From contig NZ_QRDP01000004.1 of the NCBI RefSeq assembly GCF_003385775.1, forward strand, positions 1,225,763 to 1,289,762: a stretch of 64,000 bases of DNA, written 5' to 3'. This document shows positions 16,882 to 25,685 of the stretch, piece after piece; position 1 is the stretch's first letter; each line of letters begins with the position of its first letter. The translations under genes and the position numbers were made by a program. The stretch is from Parasphingopyxis lamellibrachiae. Lineage in GTDB: Bacteria > Pseudomonadota > Alphaproteobacteria > Sphingomonadales > Sphingomonadaceae. Below the pieces are notes generated by a model. The model did no database searches, had not been told where the DNA came from, and saw nothing but the letters and a program-made list of their open reading frames with translations.

Positions 16882-18141
16882 ATGATGTCTTTGTGCTGGA
16901 CCAAGAGGGGCGAAGCGCGGCAATATGGGACCATGTCCCTGCTATTCGCCTTATTCGCGATAATCGGTTGGCAGCCCGCTCTGGCGACCGCCATCGAGGC
17001 CGTGGACGTGACTCCGGAACGGATTACCGTGCAATTCGACGACTATGTCGAAAACGCCTCGGCATTCGTTCTCGAAAACCCATACAGGATCGCTATCGAT
17101 GTAGCCGGCGCGCGCGCCGGCCAGGGCAGCGGACAAGCCGGCCCCGTTCGGGCCGTGCGCCAGGGGCAATATAACCCGCAAACCGCCCGGCTCGTTCTCG
17201 ATCTCGCCAGACCGGCAATATTCGGCAACGGCAGCTTTTCTGACGATGGCCGTACCTTCACTCTCGATATCCAGCCTGTGAGCCAGCTCCGCTTTGCGAG
17301 CGCGGCGAATGCCGGCCGGGCGAGCTTTCTGCCGCCAATGGCGTTTCGCGCCCGTCCGCCGCGCGGCCGCGGCGAACTGACGGTTCGCCTGCCGCGCGCA
17401 ACCCCTGCAGGACAGACAGAACTGCCCGAAATTCAGGGCCCGCGCGGACGCCCGCTGGTCGTGATCGATGCTGGCCATGGCGGCCATGATCCAGGTGCAA
17501 TCTCGCCATTCGGCAATCGCCATGAAAAAGACGCTACGCTTGCCATTGCTCTGGCCACCCGCGACGCCTTGCTTGCTTCTGGCCGCGTCCGCGTTGCGCT
17601 GACCCGCAGCGACGATCGCTTTCTGGTTCTGCGCGAACGCTACGAAATCGCACGCCGACTTGGCGGAGAACTCTTCATATCCATCCATGCCGACAGCGCG
17701 GAAAATAGCGATGCACATGGTGCAACGATCTACACGCTTTCCGAAGTGGCTTCCGACCGCGAAACCGCCCGACTCGCCGGACGCGAAAATGCCGCCGATG
17801 TCATCAATGGAGTCAATTTGGGCGGTGCGGATGCAGATGTCCGTTCGATTCTCATTGACCTTACACAGCGCGAAACCATGAATATTTCGGCGCGTTTCGC
17901 ATCCCTGTTGCGCCGCCAAGCGGGAAGCGCTGTGCCCTTTCGAAGCGATTTTCACCGTTCCGCAGATTTTGCGGTCCTAAAAGCACCGGATATGCCGTCT
18001 ATTTTGTTCGAATCAGGCTATCTGACCAACGCATCAGACGCACGCCGTCTGTTCTCGCGCGAAGGCCAAAGAGCGATCGCCAACGGGCTCGCGACAGCGA
18101 TTCAAACCCATTTTGCGCGGAGCACGGCAAGCACGGACTGA
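16882..18141 (+). CDS. amiC: N-acetylmuramoyl-L-alanine amidase, AMIN + Amidase_3 (AmiC-type)
   Basis: The 419-residue secreted protein has a signal sequence (MSLLFALFAIIGWQPALATA, beginning at an internal Met). An AMIN domain (~35-145) targets it to the septum or peptidoglycan. The zinc amidase domain (~190-412) has DAGHGGHDPGAISPFGNRHEKD, SIHADSAE and the catalytic glutamate in LFESGYLTN. It cleaves the amide bond between MurNAc and the stem peptide for daughter cell separation. The start at 16882 is chosen over the internal Met at about residue 18, though the latter would give a cleaner signal peptide. It is followed after 107 bases by PBP1a, a common pairing. Confidence 0.95.
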   Translation: MMSLCWTKRGEARQYGTMSLLFALFAIIGWQPALATAIEAVDVTPERITVQFDDYVENASAFVLENPYRIAIDVAGARAGQGSGQAGPVRAVRQGQYNPQTARLVLDLARPAIFGNGSFSDDGRTFTLDIQPVSQLRFASAANAGRASFLPPMAFRARPPRGRGELTVRLPRATPAGQTELPEIQGPRGRPLVVIDAGHGGHDPGAISPFGNRHEKDATLAIALATRDALLASGRVRVALTRSDDRFLVLRERYEIARRLGGELFISIHADSAENSDAHGATIYTLSEVASDRETARLAGRENAADVINGVNLGGADADVRSILIDLTQRETMNISARFASLLRRQAGSAVPFRSDFHRSADFAVLKAPDMPSILFESGYLTNASDARRLFSREGQRAIANGLATAIQTHFARSTASTD

Positions 18142-18248
18142 CGCGTCGGCCGGTCGCGCTGACCTGGCCCGAAGACGGGCAGCCGCGAAACTCCGCGGGT
18201 TCAAAAACCGGCTGGCATCGATAGCCAAAGCTGGTAAACCGGCGCGCG

Positions 18249-20777
18249 ATGACGGAAGCCACCGAACCTGACATGAATGTAAAGCTGCGCCGTGAGGCGA
18301 CCGGCTTCATCGCAGGTGCCCGCCGCGTCCTGGGCAAGCGCCGCTACCGCTGGCCGCTCTATCTGCTGGTAGTTGCGCTGATCGCGATGTTAGCGTTCTG
18401 GATGACATTCATGCGGGACCTGCCTTCGGCGGAAAGCCTGCTCGACTACGAACCTGCCCTTCCTACGTTCGTGCGCGACGTGAACGGCGAACCGGTACAA
18501 AGCTTCGCGCGTGAGCGCCGGGTAGAGCTGGCTTATGAGGAATTTCCTCCCGTTCTCATCCGCGCCTTTCTGGCGGCGGAAGACAAGACATTCTTCTCCC
18601 ATAATGGCCTCGATTATACCGGATTGTTCGGTGCGGTTATCGACTATGTGTCCAAGATGGGCTCCGGCGAACGCGCTCGCGGCGGATCTACGATTACGCA
18701 GCAGGTCGCCAAAAACCTGCTCCTGACGGACGATTATTCGATCACCCGCAAGATTCGCGAAGCCATATTGGCCACCCGGATCGAGAATGTTCTGACCAAG
18801 GAACAGATACTCGAACTGTATCTCAACCAGATATTCCTCGGTCGCAATTCATACGGTGTGCAGGCCGCCGCCCGGGCCTATTTCGACAAGGATGTCGCCG
18901 ATCTCGAATTGCATGAAGCGGCCTTCCTGGCCGGGCTTCCCCAGGCGCCATCCCGGTACAACCCGATAACCAATCCCGATCTTGCGCTCCGGCGCCGGAA
19001 TCTCGTGCTCAACATGATGCTCGAAAATGATTGGATTACAGCGGAGGAGCATCGCGCCGCACGGGCGACGCCGCTCGGCACCACACGCACCACTCAGTCG
19101 GTCACCGACAATGTCGGCGGCTATTATATGGAAGAGGTCCGCAGGATCCTGGTCGACAGCTTTGGAGAGAATGCCGAAGACGGCCCCTATGGCATCTATA
19201 CGGGCGGCCTGTGGGTGCGCACTTCATACGATCCCGACATGCAGACCAGCGCCGAAAACTCGCTGCGCGCCGGGCTGCTGCGCTTCGATCGCGGCCGCCC
19301 CTGGGGCGGGCCGGTCGCTTCGATCCCGATGGATGACGGCGAATGGCAATCGCGTCTTCGTAGCGCCAATCTCAGCGTTGGCTACGAAGACTGGCGCGTT
19401 GCGGTTGTTATCTCGAAAGATGGAAACGCGGCGCAGATCGGATTTTCGGATGGCGAGACGGCGTCCCTTCCGCGCTCGGCCGCCTCGGTAGCGCGGCGCG
19501 GCGGCGGCACGGCCTTTTCGACGATCGAACCGGGCGACATCATCACCGTCCGCCCGACCGGCAGCGGCTATGCACTGGCCAGGGTTCCGGACATTTCGGG
19601 CGGCATGGTTGTTGAAGATGTCCAGACGGGGCGCGTCTTTGCCATGCAGGGCGGCTTCAGCTCGACCCTCGAAGCCTTTAATCGCGCAACGCAGGCCGAA
19701 CGCCAGCCGGGATCGAGCATCAAGCCTTTTGTCTATGCAGCGGCGCTCGAGAACGGGATGACACCGGCCTCGATCATAGTCGACGGTCCATTTTGTGTGT
19801 ACCAGGGGGCGCGCCTCGGCAACAAATGCTTCCGCAACTCCGGCGGCGGGGTTGCCGGACCGCAAACCCTGCGTTGGGGGCTCGAAAATTCACGCAATCT
19901 GATGACGGTGCGGGCGGCATCCGATATCGGCATGGAAAATGTCGTCGAACTGATACGCAATGCCGGGATCGGAGAGCACGAGCCATTTCTTTCCACATCG
20001 CTCGGAGCCGGCGATACTACGGTTCTGCGCCTCGTAAACGCCTATGGCATGCTCGCCAATCATGGCCGCGATGTCGGGCCATCGCTGATCGATTATGTCC
20101 AGAATCGCGATGGCGATGTGATCTACCCGGCCAACTGGCGCGCCTGCGAAGGATGTAATGCCCGCGACTGGGACGGCGAGCGCATGCCGCGTCCCCCCAT
20201 CCCCGGCCGACAGGTTGTCGACCCGATGACCGCGTTCCAGATGGTGCATATCCTGCAGGGCGTTGTCCAGCGAGGCACAGCGACCCTGCTCCGTGATCTC
20301 AACCGGCCGGTGTTCGGCAAAACGGGAACGACGACAGGCCCGACCAACGTGTGGTTCGTGGGCGGCACACCCAATATCGTTGCCGGCGTCTATCTCGGCT
20401 ATGACCGTCAAGCCCGCTCGCTGGGCTATGGCGCGGGCGGCACTCTGGCCGCGCCGATCTTCCGCCAGTTCATGGCCGAAACGATGGAAGGCCGGGCCGT
20501 GGTTCCCTTCCGGGCGCCGCGCGGAATTCGCATGGTTCGTATTGACCGGCGGAGCGGTCGCCGCGTGTTTGGCGGCTGGCCGAGCCGGGATCCGCGCAGT
20601 GCTATCATCTGGGAAGCGTTCCGGCCGGATAGCGAGCCGACCCGAACAATCCGCCGCGATGTCGTCGCCCGCCGCCCGGTCCGTGCCGTGCCGCTTGAGG
20701 AAGCGCAGAACACAATTGAGTCGAATGCGCCGCGCAACGACAGCGAATTCCTGCAATCCGAGGGCGGAATTTACTAG
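18249..20777 (+). CDS. mrcA: penicillin-binding protein 1A (transglycosylase/transpeptidase)
   Basis: The 842-residue bifunctional class A PBP has a cytoplasmic N-terminus and one membrane helix (WPLYLLVVALIAMLAFWMTF). The GT51 domain carries AAEDKTFFSHNGLDYTG and RGGSTITQQVAKNLLL. An intermediate OB-like region follows (~330-440). The transpeptidase domain has the acyl-Ser motif SSIKPF (~500), SRN in GLENSRNLMTV, and KTGTTTGPTNVWF. It polymerises and crosslinks peptidoglycan in the periplasm. The C-terminal ~60 residues are Arg-rich and divergent. Length is typical for alphaproteobacterial PBP1A. Confidence 0.96.
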   Translation: MTEATEPDMNVKLRREATGFIAGARRVLGKRRYRWPLYLLVVALIAMLAFWMTFMRDLPSAESLLDYEPALPTFVRDVNGEPVQSFARERRVELAYEEFPPVLIRAFLAAEDKTFFSHNGLDYTGLFGAVIDYVSKMGSGERARGGSTITQQVAKNLLLTDDYSITRKIREAILATRIENVLTKEQILELYLNQIFLGRNSYGVQAAARAYFDKDVADLELHEAAFLAGLPQAPSRYNPITNPDLALRRRNLVLNMMLENDWITAEEHRAARATPLGTTRTTQSVTDNVGGYYMEEVRRILVDSFGENAEDGPYGIYTGGLWVRTSYDPDMQTSAENSLRAGLLRFDRGRPWGGPVASIPMDDGEWQSRLRSANLSVGYEDWRVAVVISKDGNAAQIGFSDGETASLPRSAASVARRGGGTAFSTIEPGDIITVRPTGSGYALARVPDISGGMVVEDVQTGRVFAMQGGFSSTLEAFNRATQAERQPGSSIKPFVYAAALENGMTPASIIVDGPFCVYQGARLGNKCFRNSGGGVAGPQTLRWGLENSRNLMTVRAASDIGMENVVELIRNAGIGEHEPFLSTSLGAGDTTVLRLVNAYGMLANHGRDVGPSLIDYVQNRDGDVIYPANWRACEGCNARDWDGERMPRPPIPGRQVVDPMTAFQMVHILQGVVQRGTATLLRDLNRPVFGKTGTTTGPTNVWFVGGTPNIVAGVYLGYDRQARSLGYGAGGTLAAPIFRQFMAETMEGRAVVPFRAPRGIRMVRIDRRSGRRVFGGWPSRDPRSAIIWEAFRPDSEPTRTIRRDVVARRPVRAVPLEEAQNTIESNAPRNDSEFLQSEGGIY

Positions 20778-20797
20778 TCCGCTGCCGATCCGGCCAA

Positions 20798-21271
20798 TCA
20801 GTTCTTTCCCGGTTTCGGGATACTGAAAAGATCCCGCATCTTCCCGTCCGGAAAAGCAATCCGCTCAACCATCTCGCCGCCCAGCCGCAAAACGAGCTTT
20901 CGTGCCGCTTCATTGCTGTCGTCCATATATGTTTGCACCTCAGACCAGCCAAAACCGGCATAGGCATGGCTGATCGCCGCCCGGGATGCCTCAGTCGCAT
21001 ATCCCGTCCCGCGGGCATCGGGGGTCAGCCACCAGGTCAATTCGCGGGGCCAATCCAGCCCCTGCCAGAAACCGCAGGTGCCAACCGCCGCGCGCGCGTC
21101 CTTCGTCTCGATAATCCAGACGCCGAATCCGCGGAGCTGCCAATGGCCGATATCCTGAGCCAGCCTGCTCCACGCCTGCGCCCGCGTTATCGGGCCGCCA
21201 TAAGGCGCGGATGCGTCGGCATCGGTATAAAAGCGTTCGTAAAGCGCCGCATGCCGCGCAGTCGGCGGCAC
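20798..21271 (-). CDS. GNAT family N-acetyltransferase (RimJ/RimL-like), probable 5' frameshift
   Basis: The readable frame from GTG 21271 gives 157 residues: WWLTPDARGTGYATEASRAAI is the acetyl-CoA loop, and DDSNEAARKLVLRLGGE is the usual RimJ/RimL C-terminal motif. The frame stays open upstream and encodes IIEIQRLETERLALVPPT, the normal GNAT N-terminus, but has no start codon. An ATG with GGGAG in front (21327) lies one base out of frame, separated by a run of five G. One added G would join them into a protein of about 176 residues. The gene may be intact in the organism, slightly broken, or read by slippage. Acceptor substrate unknown. Confidence 0.8.
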   Translation of the reverse strand: MPPTARHAALYERFYTDADASAPYGGPITRAQAWSRLAQDIGHWQLRGFGVWIIETKDARAAVGTCGFWQGLDWPRELTWWLTPDARGTGYATEASRAAISHAYAGFGWSEVQTYMDDSNEAARKLVLRLGGEMVERIAFPDGKMRDLFSIPKPGKN

Positions 21272-21332
21272 CAGCGCGAGCCGCTCGGTTTCCAGTCTCT
21301 GAATTTCGATGATATTGCCCCCGCCATTATTT

Positions 21333-21345
21333 CTCCCGCCGGGAG
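21333..21345 (-). promoter_or_regulatory. short hairpin covering the GNAT ribosome binding site
   Basis: CTCCC-GCC-GGGAG is a perfect 5-bp inverted repeat. In the minus-strand transcript the second arm GGGAG is the Shine-Dalgarno of the ATG at 21327. Occlusion of translation is possible; only the symmetry is seen. Confidence 0.3.
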
Positions 21346-21443
21346 CCCAACTATACGGCTCGACTGGCGGACTATCATTTACTATTGGGTTCCAGCGGCT
21401 ATTTCGAGAAGCCGCTTATCCCATTATCCGGAGTTAACACCCT

Positions 21444-22571
21444 ATGCGCGCTGAAGCGCAAGCCCATATCGAACAGATCAACCAGGCTGTGAACCTCCTG
21501 CGACGGTTCCTCGACTGGGACGTGGCGAAGGAGCGACTTGATGCGCTCAACGCCAAGGTTGAAGATTCGACCTTGTGGGACAATCCCAAGGCGGCACGCG
21601 AGGTAATGCGCGAACGCGGCCGGCTCGACACCGCGATTACGGCAGTGCGCTCGATCAGCCAGGAACGCGACGATGCGGCCGAGATGATCGAGATGGCGGA
21701 AGCCGAAGGCGATGAGGGACTGATCAACGACGCGATCGAGGCGCTCGCCGAACTGGCCGAACGTGCCGAGCGCGACAAGACCGAAGCGCTGCTTGCCGGT
21801 GAGGCCGATGGCAACGATACCTACCTGGAAATTCACGCCGGGGCCGGCGGCACCGAAAGCCAGGACTGGGCCGAAATGCTCCAGCGTATGTATATGCGCT
21901 GGGGCGAGCGGCGCGGCTTCAAGGTCGAAATTGTCGATTATCATGCGGGCGAGCAGGCCGGCGTAAAAGCCGTAACCCTGCAGATGAAAGGCGAAAACGC
22001 CTATGGCTATGCGAAAACCGAAAGCGGCGTGCACCGTCTTGTCCGGATTTCGCCTTATGACAGCTCGGCGCGCCGCCACACGAGCTTCTGCAGCGTATGG
22101 GTCTATCCGGTGATCGACGAAGATATCGATATCGAGATCAATGAAAGCGAATTGAGGATCGATACCTTCCGGGCAAGCGGCGCGGGCGGCCAGCATGTCA
22201 ACACGACCGACAGCGCGGTGCGGATCACGCATGAGCCAACCGGTATCGTTGTCGCCTGCCAGAGCGGCCGATCTCAGCACAAGAACAAGGCGGAGGCGAT
22301 GAGCATGCTCAAGGCGCGCCTGTATGAAGCCGAATTGCGCCGCCGCGAAGAAGAGGCCAATGCGGTGGAGGCCAACAAATCCGATATCGGCTGGGGCCAC
22401 CAGATCCGGTCCTATGTCCTCCAGCCCTATCAGATGGTGAAGGATCTGAGGACAGGCATAACCTCCTCTTCGCCCTCCGATGTTCTGGATGGCGATCTCG
22501 ACAAGTTCATGGCTGCGGCGCTATCGCAGCAGGTGACAGGGGAAAAAGTCGAGGTCGAGGATATAGACTGA
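21444..22571 (+). CDS. prfB: peptide chain release factor 2
   Basis: The 375-residue protein is a complete class I release factor. It has the N-terminal helical domain, then EIHAGAGGTESQDWAEMLQRMY. The stop-recognition region reads LVRISPYDSSARRHTSF (SPY where E. coli has SPF), and the catalytic GGQ is in GAGGQHVNTTDSAVR (~residue 250). It ends translation at UGA and UAA. There is no in-frame UGA and no frameshift site near codon 25, so the autoregulatory +1 frameshift of E. coli prfB is absent. CCGGAG precedes the ATG at a spacing of ten. Its stop overlaps the next start by one base. Confidence 0.96.
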   Translation: MRAEAQAHIEQINQAVNLLRRFLDWDVAKERLDALNAKVEDSTLWDNPKAAREVMRERGRLDTAITAVRSISQERDDAAEMIEMAEAEGDEGLINDAIEALAELAERAERDKTEALLAGEADGNDTYLEIHAGAGGTESQDWAEMLQRMYMRWGERRGFKVEIVDYHAGEQAGVKAVTLQMKGENAYGYAKTESGVHRLVRISPYDSSARRHTSFCSVWVYPVIDEDIDIEINESELRIDTFRASGAGGQHVNTTDSAVRITHEPTGIVVACQSGRSQHKNKAEAMSMLKARLYEAELRRREEEANAVEANKSDIGWGHQIRSYVLQPYQMVKDLRTGITSSSPSDVLDGDLDKFMAAALSQQVTGEKVEVEDID

Positions 22572-23263
22572 TGCGCCGTGCCGCGTGCCTGCTCTTGCTG
22601 TTTGCCGGAAGCTGCAACGCTTTGGGGAGATCCGGTGATTCCGACTTCCCGCCGGCCGACCGCCCCGTATCCGACATTATTTCCAGCCAGTTTTCCGACG
22701 AGGAAACGCGCGACAAACGCAACGAAGCCGAAACCGTCATGGACATGGCGGAGATCGAGCCGGGCATGACCGTGGCCGATATCGGTGCCGGCAATGGCTA
22801 TTACACGATCCGCCTGGCCCCGCGTGTGGGCGAAACTGGCCGGGTGCTGGCTCAGGACGTCATTGCGGAAACCCGCGACAGGCTGGCCGAGCGGGTCACG
22901 CGCGAACGGCTCGACAATGTCAGCGTAAGGCTGGGCGAGTTTGCCGATCCCAAATTGCCCGCAGACAGTTTCGACCGGATTTTCATGGTGCATATGTATC
23001 ACGAGATCGAAAGTCCCTACGAGTTTCTCTGGAACATGCGCCCTGCCCTGCGTGACGACGGCCGGGTTGTCGTCGTCGATGCGGACCGGCCCACCAACCG
23101 GCACGGCACCCCGCCGGACCTTCTGAACTGCGAATTCGAAGCTGTCGGCTATCGCCGAGTCGTCTTTCGTGAGATGCCCGGTATCGGCGGTTATTTTGCC
23201 ATGTTCGTCAGAGCCGGCCCGCGCCCCGATCCCGGCGATATCGAGCCCTGCGGGCAGGATTGA
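22571..23263 (+). CDS. SAM-dependent methyltransferase with an export signal
   Basis: The 230-residue protein starts MRRAACLLLLFAGSCNALG, a short signal peptide with a weak lipobox-like cysteine at residue 15. A class I methyltransferase fold follows. Motif I is TVADIGAGNGYYTIRLAP, and the post-motif region includes FDRIFMVHMYHEIESPYEF and RVVVVDADRP. Exported-looking methyltransferases of this type (COG4798-like) are known, but SAM is not expected in the periplasm, so either the signal is an anchor or the substrate is unusual. ATG overlaps the prfB stop by one base. Substrate unknown. Confidence 0.8.
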   Translation: MRRAACLLLLFAGSCNALGRSGDSDFPPADRPVSDIISSQFSDEETRDKRNEAETVMDMAEIEPGMTVADIGAGNGYYTIRLAPRVGETGRVLAQDVIAETRDRLAERVTRERLDNVSVRLGEFADPKLPADSFDRIFMVHMYHEIESPYEFLWNMRPALRDDGRVVVVDADRPTNRHGTPPDLLNCEFEAVGYRRVVFREMPGIGGYFAMFVRAGPRPDPGDIEPCGQD

Positions 23264-23320
23264 GCGCCGGATCGGCAGAATGATCGGGTAGCCATATCGC
23301 GCCGGGAACGACGGAGGGCG

Positions 23321-24103
23321 CTATGCCGCAGGCTCGTCGACCGCGCGGCGATACAGATGCCATGTCGCATGACCGAGCACCGGCAGCACGACGAGGAGCC
23401 CCAGAAACAAGGGAATCATGGCCACAAACAGGGCCACCGCAATCATCACCGCCCAGGCCAGCAGCACGAAACTGTTCGAGCGCATCGTTGCCAAGCTTAC
23501 GATGATTGCGGTTATGAAATCGACATCGCGATCGACCAGCATCGGCAGGCTGACGACGGTGATCGCATAAAAGGCGAGCGCCATCAGCGCGCCGACGGCA
23601 CTGCCCACAGCCAGCATGACGATTCCGGTTTCGGTACGCAGAAATTCGATCGATTCCGTCCCCATTCCCGATCCCGAAAGGAATATGGCGAAAATCCCGT
23701 GCGCGACCATAAGCCAGAACGCAAAGGCGACAAACACGATAACGCCCATGCTCAAAATCTGATCGTCGCCACGCCCTCGCAGAGCGCCGAGGATCGCGCC
23801 CCAGCTCATCGGCAATCCGGTTTCGCGGCGACGGCTGACTTCATACAGCCCTACGGCGACAAAGGGCGCGAGGATCGGGAACCCCGCCGCGGCCGGGACC
23901 AGCCAGCCGATCTCACCTCTCGAGAACAGGGCGAAATAGAGAAACATGCCCGCGCCAACGTAAATCGCGGCGAAGAACAGGCCGAATGCAGGATAGGCCC
24001 TGAAGTCGCTCCATCCCGCCGCAAGTGCGTTGCGAAGGTCACTTAGATTGAGATCGCTCGCGACCGTTGCCGGTGCGATCTGGGCGTGTTCGCCGGTGCT
24101 CAT
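23321..24103 (-). CDS. DUF2189 integral membrane protein
   Basis: The 260-residue protein starts at ATG 24103 behind AGGGAGAGGAG. It has six or so hydrophobic segments. DUF2189 family landmarks are LRNALAAGWSDFRAYPAFGLFF, FPILAPFVAVGLYEVSRRRE, and the C-terminal LPVLGHATWHLYRRAVD. This family is common in alphaproteobacteria, sits in the inner membrane and has no established function. A frame opening at 24160 adds 19 residues without a ribosome binding site and was not used. Confidence 0.9.
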   Translation of the reverse strand: MSTGEHAQIAPATVASDLNLSDLRNALAAGWSDFRAYPAFGLFFAAIYVGAGMFLYFALFSRGEIGWLVPAAAGFPILAPFVAVGLYEVSRRRETGLPMSWGAILGALRGRGDDQILSMGVIVFVAFAFWLMVAHGIFAIFLSGSGMGTESIEFLRTETGIVMLAVGSAVGALMALAFYAITVVSLPMLVDRDVDFITAIIVSLATMRSNSFVLLAWAVMIAVALFVAMIPLFLGLLVVLPVLGHATWHLYRRAVDEPAA

Positions 24104-24190
24104 GGCTCCTCTCCCTGTGAAGCGCCCGAGGATGGTGCAACAACTCCGTCGCCGTATCAAGGTTCTCCGGCTGACAGCCAGGTTCGGAGC

Positions 24191-24580
24191 CTAGATCCAG
24201 CCGAGATCGCGAAAACTTGTCGAGGCTCCGTTCCGGGTCAGGATCAGATGGTCATAGACGCGGATGTTGAGCGGCCGGAGCAGGTCTGCGAGCTTGCGGG
24301 TAGTCTCGATGTCGGTCCGGCTCGGGGTGGGATCGCCGCTAGGGTGGTTGTGGGCAAGCATCACGGCGCGCCCGTCATGGGCAAGGGCATCGCCGATGAT
24401 CCTGCGGAGCGGGAGGATGATACGCTCTTCGCTTCCTTGCGCCTCGCTGAGGGCAACCATACGGCCCCTCACATCGAGATGGGCCACAACCGCATGCTCA
24501 TGGCAATGATGCACGACGAGCGGAGCGAAGAGCCCCGCGTCGACCCCTGTTTTGCTCAAAAGTGCCCCAGTTGCAGCCAT
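24191..24580 (-). CDS. short RadC-like JAB domain protein
   Basis: From ATG 24580 (GGGAGGGAGC ahead) the product has 129 residues. It is the JAB1/MPN-type RadC domain alone: VHHCHEHAVVAHLD, then the metal motif AVMLAHNHPSGDPTPSRTD (H-x-H-P-S-G-x(7)-D), and ending VYDHLILTRNGASTSFRDLGW. It lacks the N-terminal helix-hairpin-helix part of full RadC. RadC proteins are widespread but, despite the name, no DNA repair role is secure. It is divergent from thyA. Confidence 0.85.
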   Translation of the reverse strand: MAATGALLSKTGVDAGLFAPLVVHHCHEHAVVAHLDVRGRMVALSEAQGSEERIILPLRRIIGDALAHDGRAVMLAHNHPSGDPTPSRTDIETTRKLADLLRPLNIRVYDHLILTRNGASTSFRDLGWI

Positions 24581-24777
24581 GCTCCCTCCCCGAACATCCG
24601 ATCCGCAATCACCATGCCTCAATGCCGAGGCTGACCAAAAATTGGATGTAAACGACAAACGGTCCGGAACCGATGAGAAATACCCCCGGGATGGTGGGAC
24701 TTGGCACCGAATCCTCCACATCGGACAAAGTTATCCCGCTTGGCCGGACGCACCCTCTTCGCCATAAGGCCGGAACG

Positions 24778-25572
24778 ATGCAGCAATATCTCGATCTCAT
24801 GCGGCGCATACGCGACGACGGAGTCCGTCAGGACGACCGCACGGGCGTTGGTACACTCTCCGTCTTTGGCCATCAAATGCGCTTCGATCTGTCGCAGGGC
24901 TTTCCGCTGCTAACCACGAAGAAACTCCATATTCGTTCGATCATTATCGAACTTTTATGGTTCTTGCGCGGCGACACCAATGTCCGCTGGCTGCAGGATC
25001 GCAAGGTCAAGATCTGGGACGAATGGGCCGATGGGGATGGCGATCTCGGGCCGGTCTACGGCAAACAATGGCGGGACTGGATCGGCCCGGGCGGCGTGCA
25101 TATCGATCAGATCACCGATCTGGTCGAACAGATCAAATCCCACCCCGCATCGCGCCGGCAGATCGTTTCGGCGTGGAACCCGGCGGATGTGCCCAATATG
25201 GCGCTGCCGCCCTGCCATTGCCTGTTCCAGACGCATGTCGCGGACGGCAAGCTTTCCCTCCAGCTCTACCAGCGCAGCTGCGACGTGTTTCTCGGCGTAC
25301 CGTTCAACATCGCCAGCTATGCCCTTCTCACCCATATGCTCGCCCAGCAATGCGGGCTGGACGTCGGAGACTTCATCTGGACCGGCGGCGATTGCCATCT
25401 CTACGTGAACCATCTCGACCAGGTGTCCGAACAGCTGACCCGCACCCCGGGCCCTTTACCGACCCTCAATATCCTCCGCGATCCAGGCAGCATCGACGGC
25501 TATGATTATGAGGATTTCGAGATTGCCGGCTATGAGGCGGCCGCGCATATCGCCGCCCCGGTGGCGGTATAG
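24778..25572 (+). CDS. thyA: thymidylate synthase
   Basis: 264 residues, the same length as E. coli ThyA. The folate/dUMP signature has [18 protein letters not shown] with the catalytic cysteine near 146. Also present are the N-terminal [39 protein letters not shown] and [13 protein letters not shown]. It converts dUMP to dTMP using methylene-tetrahydrofolate, giving dihydrofolate, which the next gene's product recycles. The ATG at 24778 gives the standard N-terminus [11 protein letters not shown]. The two genes are separated by a REP-like palindrome. Confidence 0.97.
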   Translation: MQQYLDLMRRIRDDGVRQDDRTGVGTLSVFGHQMRFDLSQGFPLLTTKKLHIRSIIIELLWFLRGDTNVRWLQDRKVKIWDEWADGDGDLGPVYGKQWRDWIGPGGVHIDQITDLVEQIKSHPASRRQIVSAWNPADVPNMALPPCHCLFQTHVADGKLSLQLYQRSCDVFLGVPFNIASYALLTHMLAQQCGLDVGDFIWTGGDCHLYVNHLDQVSEQLTRTPGPLPTLNILRDPGSIDGYDYEDFEIAGYEAAAHIAAPVAV

Positions 25573-25583
25573 TTTTTCACCCA

Positions 25584-25670
25584 CCGTTTGCCCCAAGCTT
25601 GTCGAAGGGCTGTACTTCCTTAAAACAGCTGACAGAAAGAGCAGGGCTTCGACAAGCTCAACTCAAACGG
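25584..25670. repeat. REP-like palindrome, family A copy 1
   Basis: An 87-bp imperfect inverted repeat fills the thyA-folA gap. CCGTTTG at its left end matches CAAACGG at its right end, and AAGCTTGTCGAAGGGCTGT pairs with the right half, which contains CAGGGCTTCGACAAGCTC. Related copies lie at 32265-32354 and 55505-55581. The sequence resembles short palindromes scattered in sphingomonad genomes. In RNA it would form a long hairpin between two co-transcribed genes. Confidence 0.85.
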
Positions 25671-25685
25671 AGTGGATAGAGCCCA

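Noticed and set aside
18183-18198. CCGCG...CGCGG inverted repeat after amiC as a terminator
   Set aside because: No T-run follows and PBP1a begins only about 50 bases on; too weak to call.
21444-21560. Programmed frameshift in prfB
   Set aside because: The reading frame is continuous from the ATG, with no in-frame TGA in the first 40 codons.
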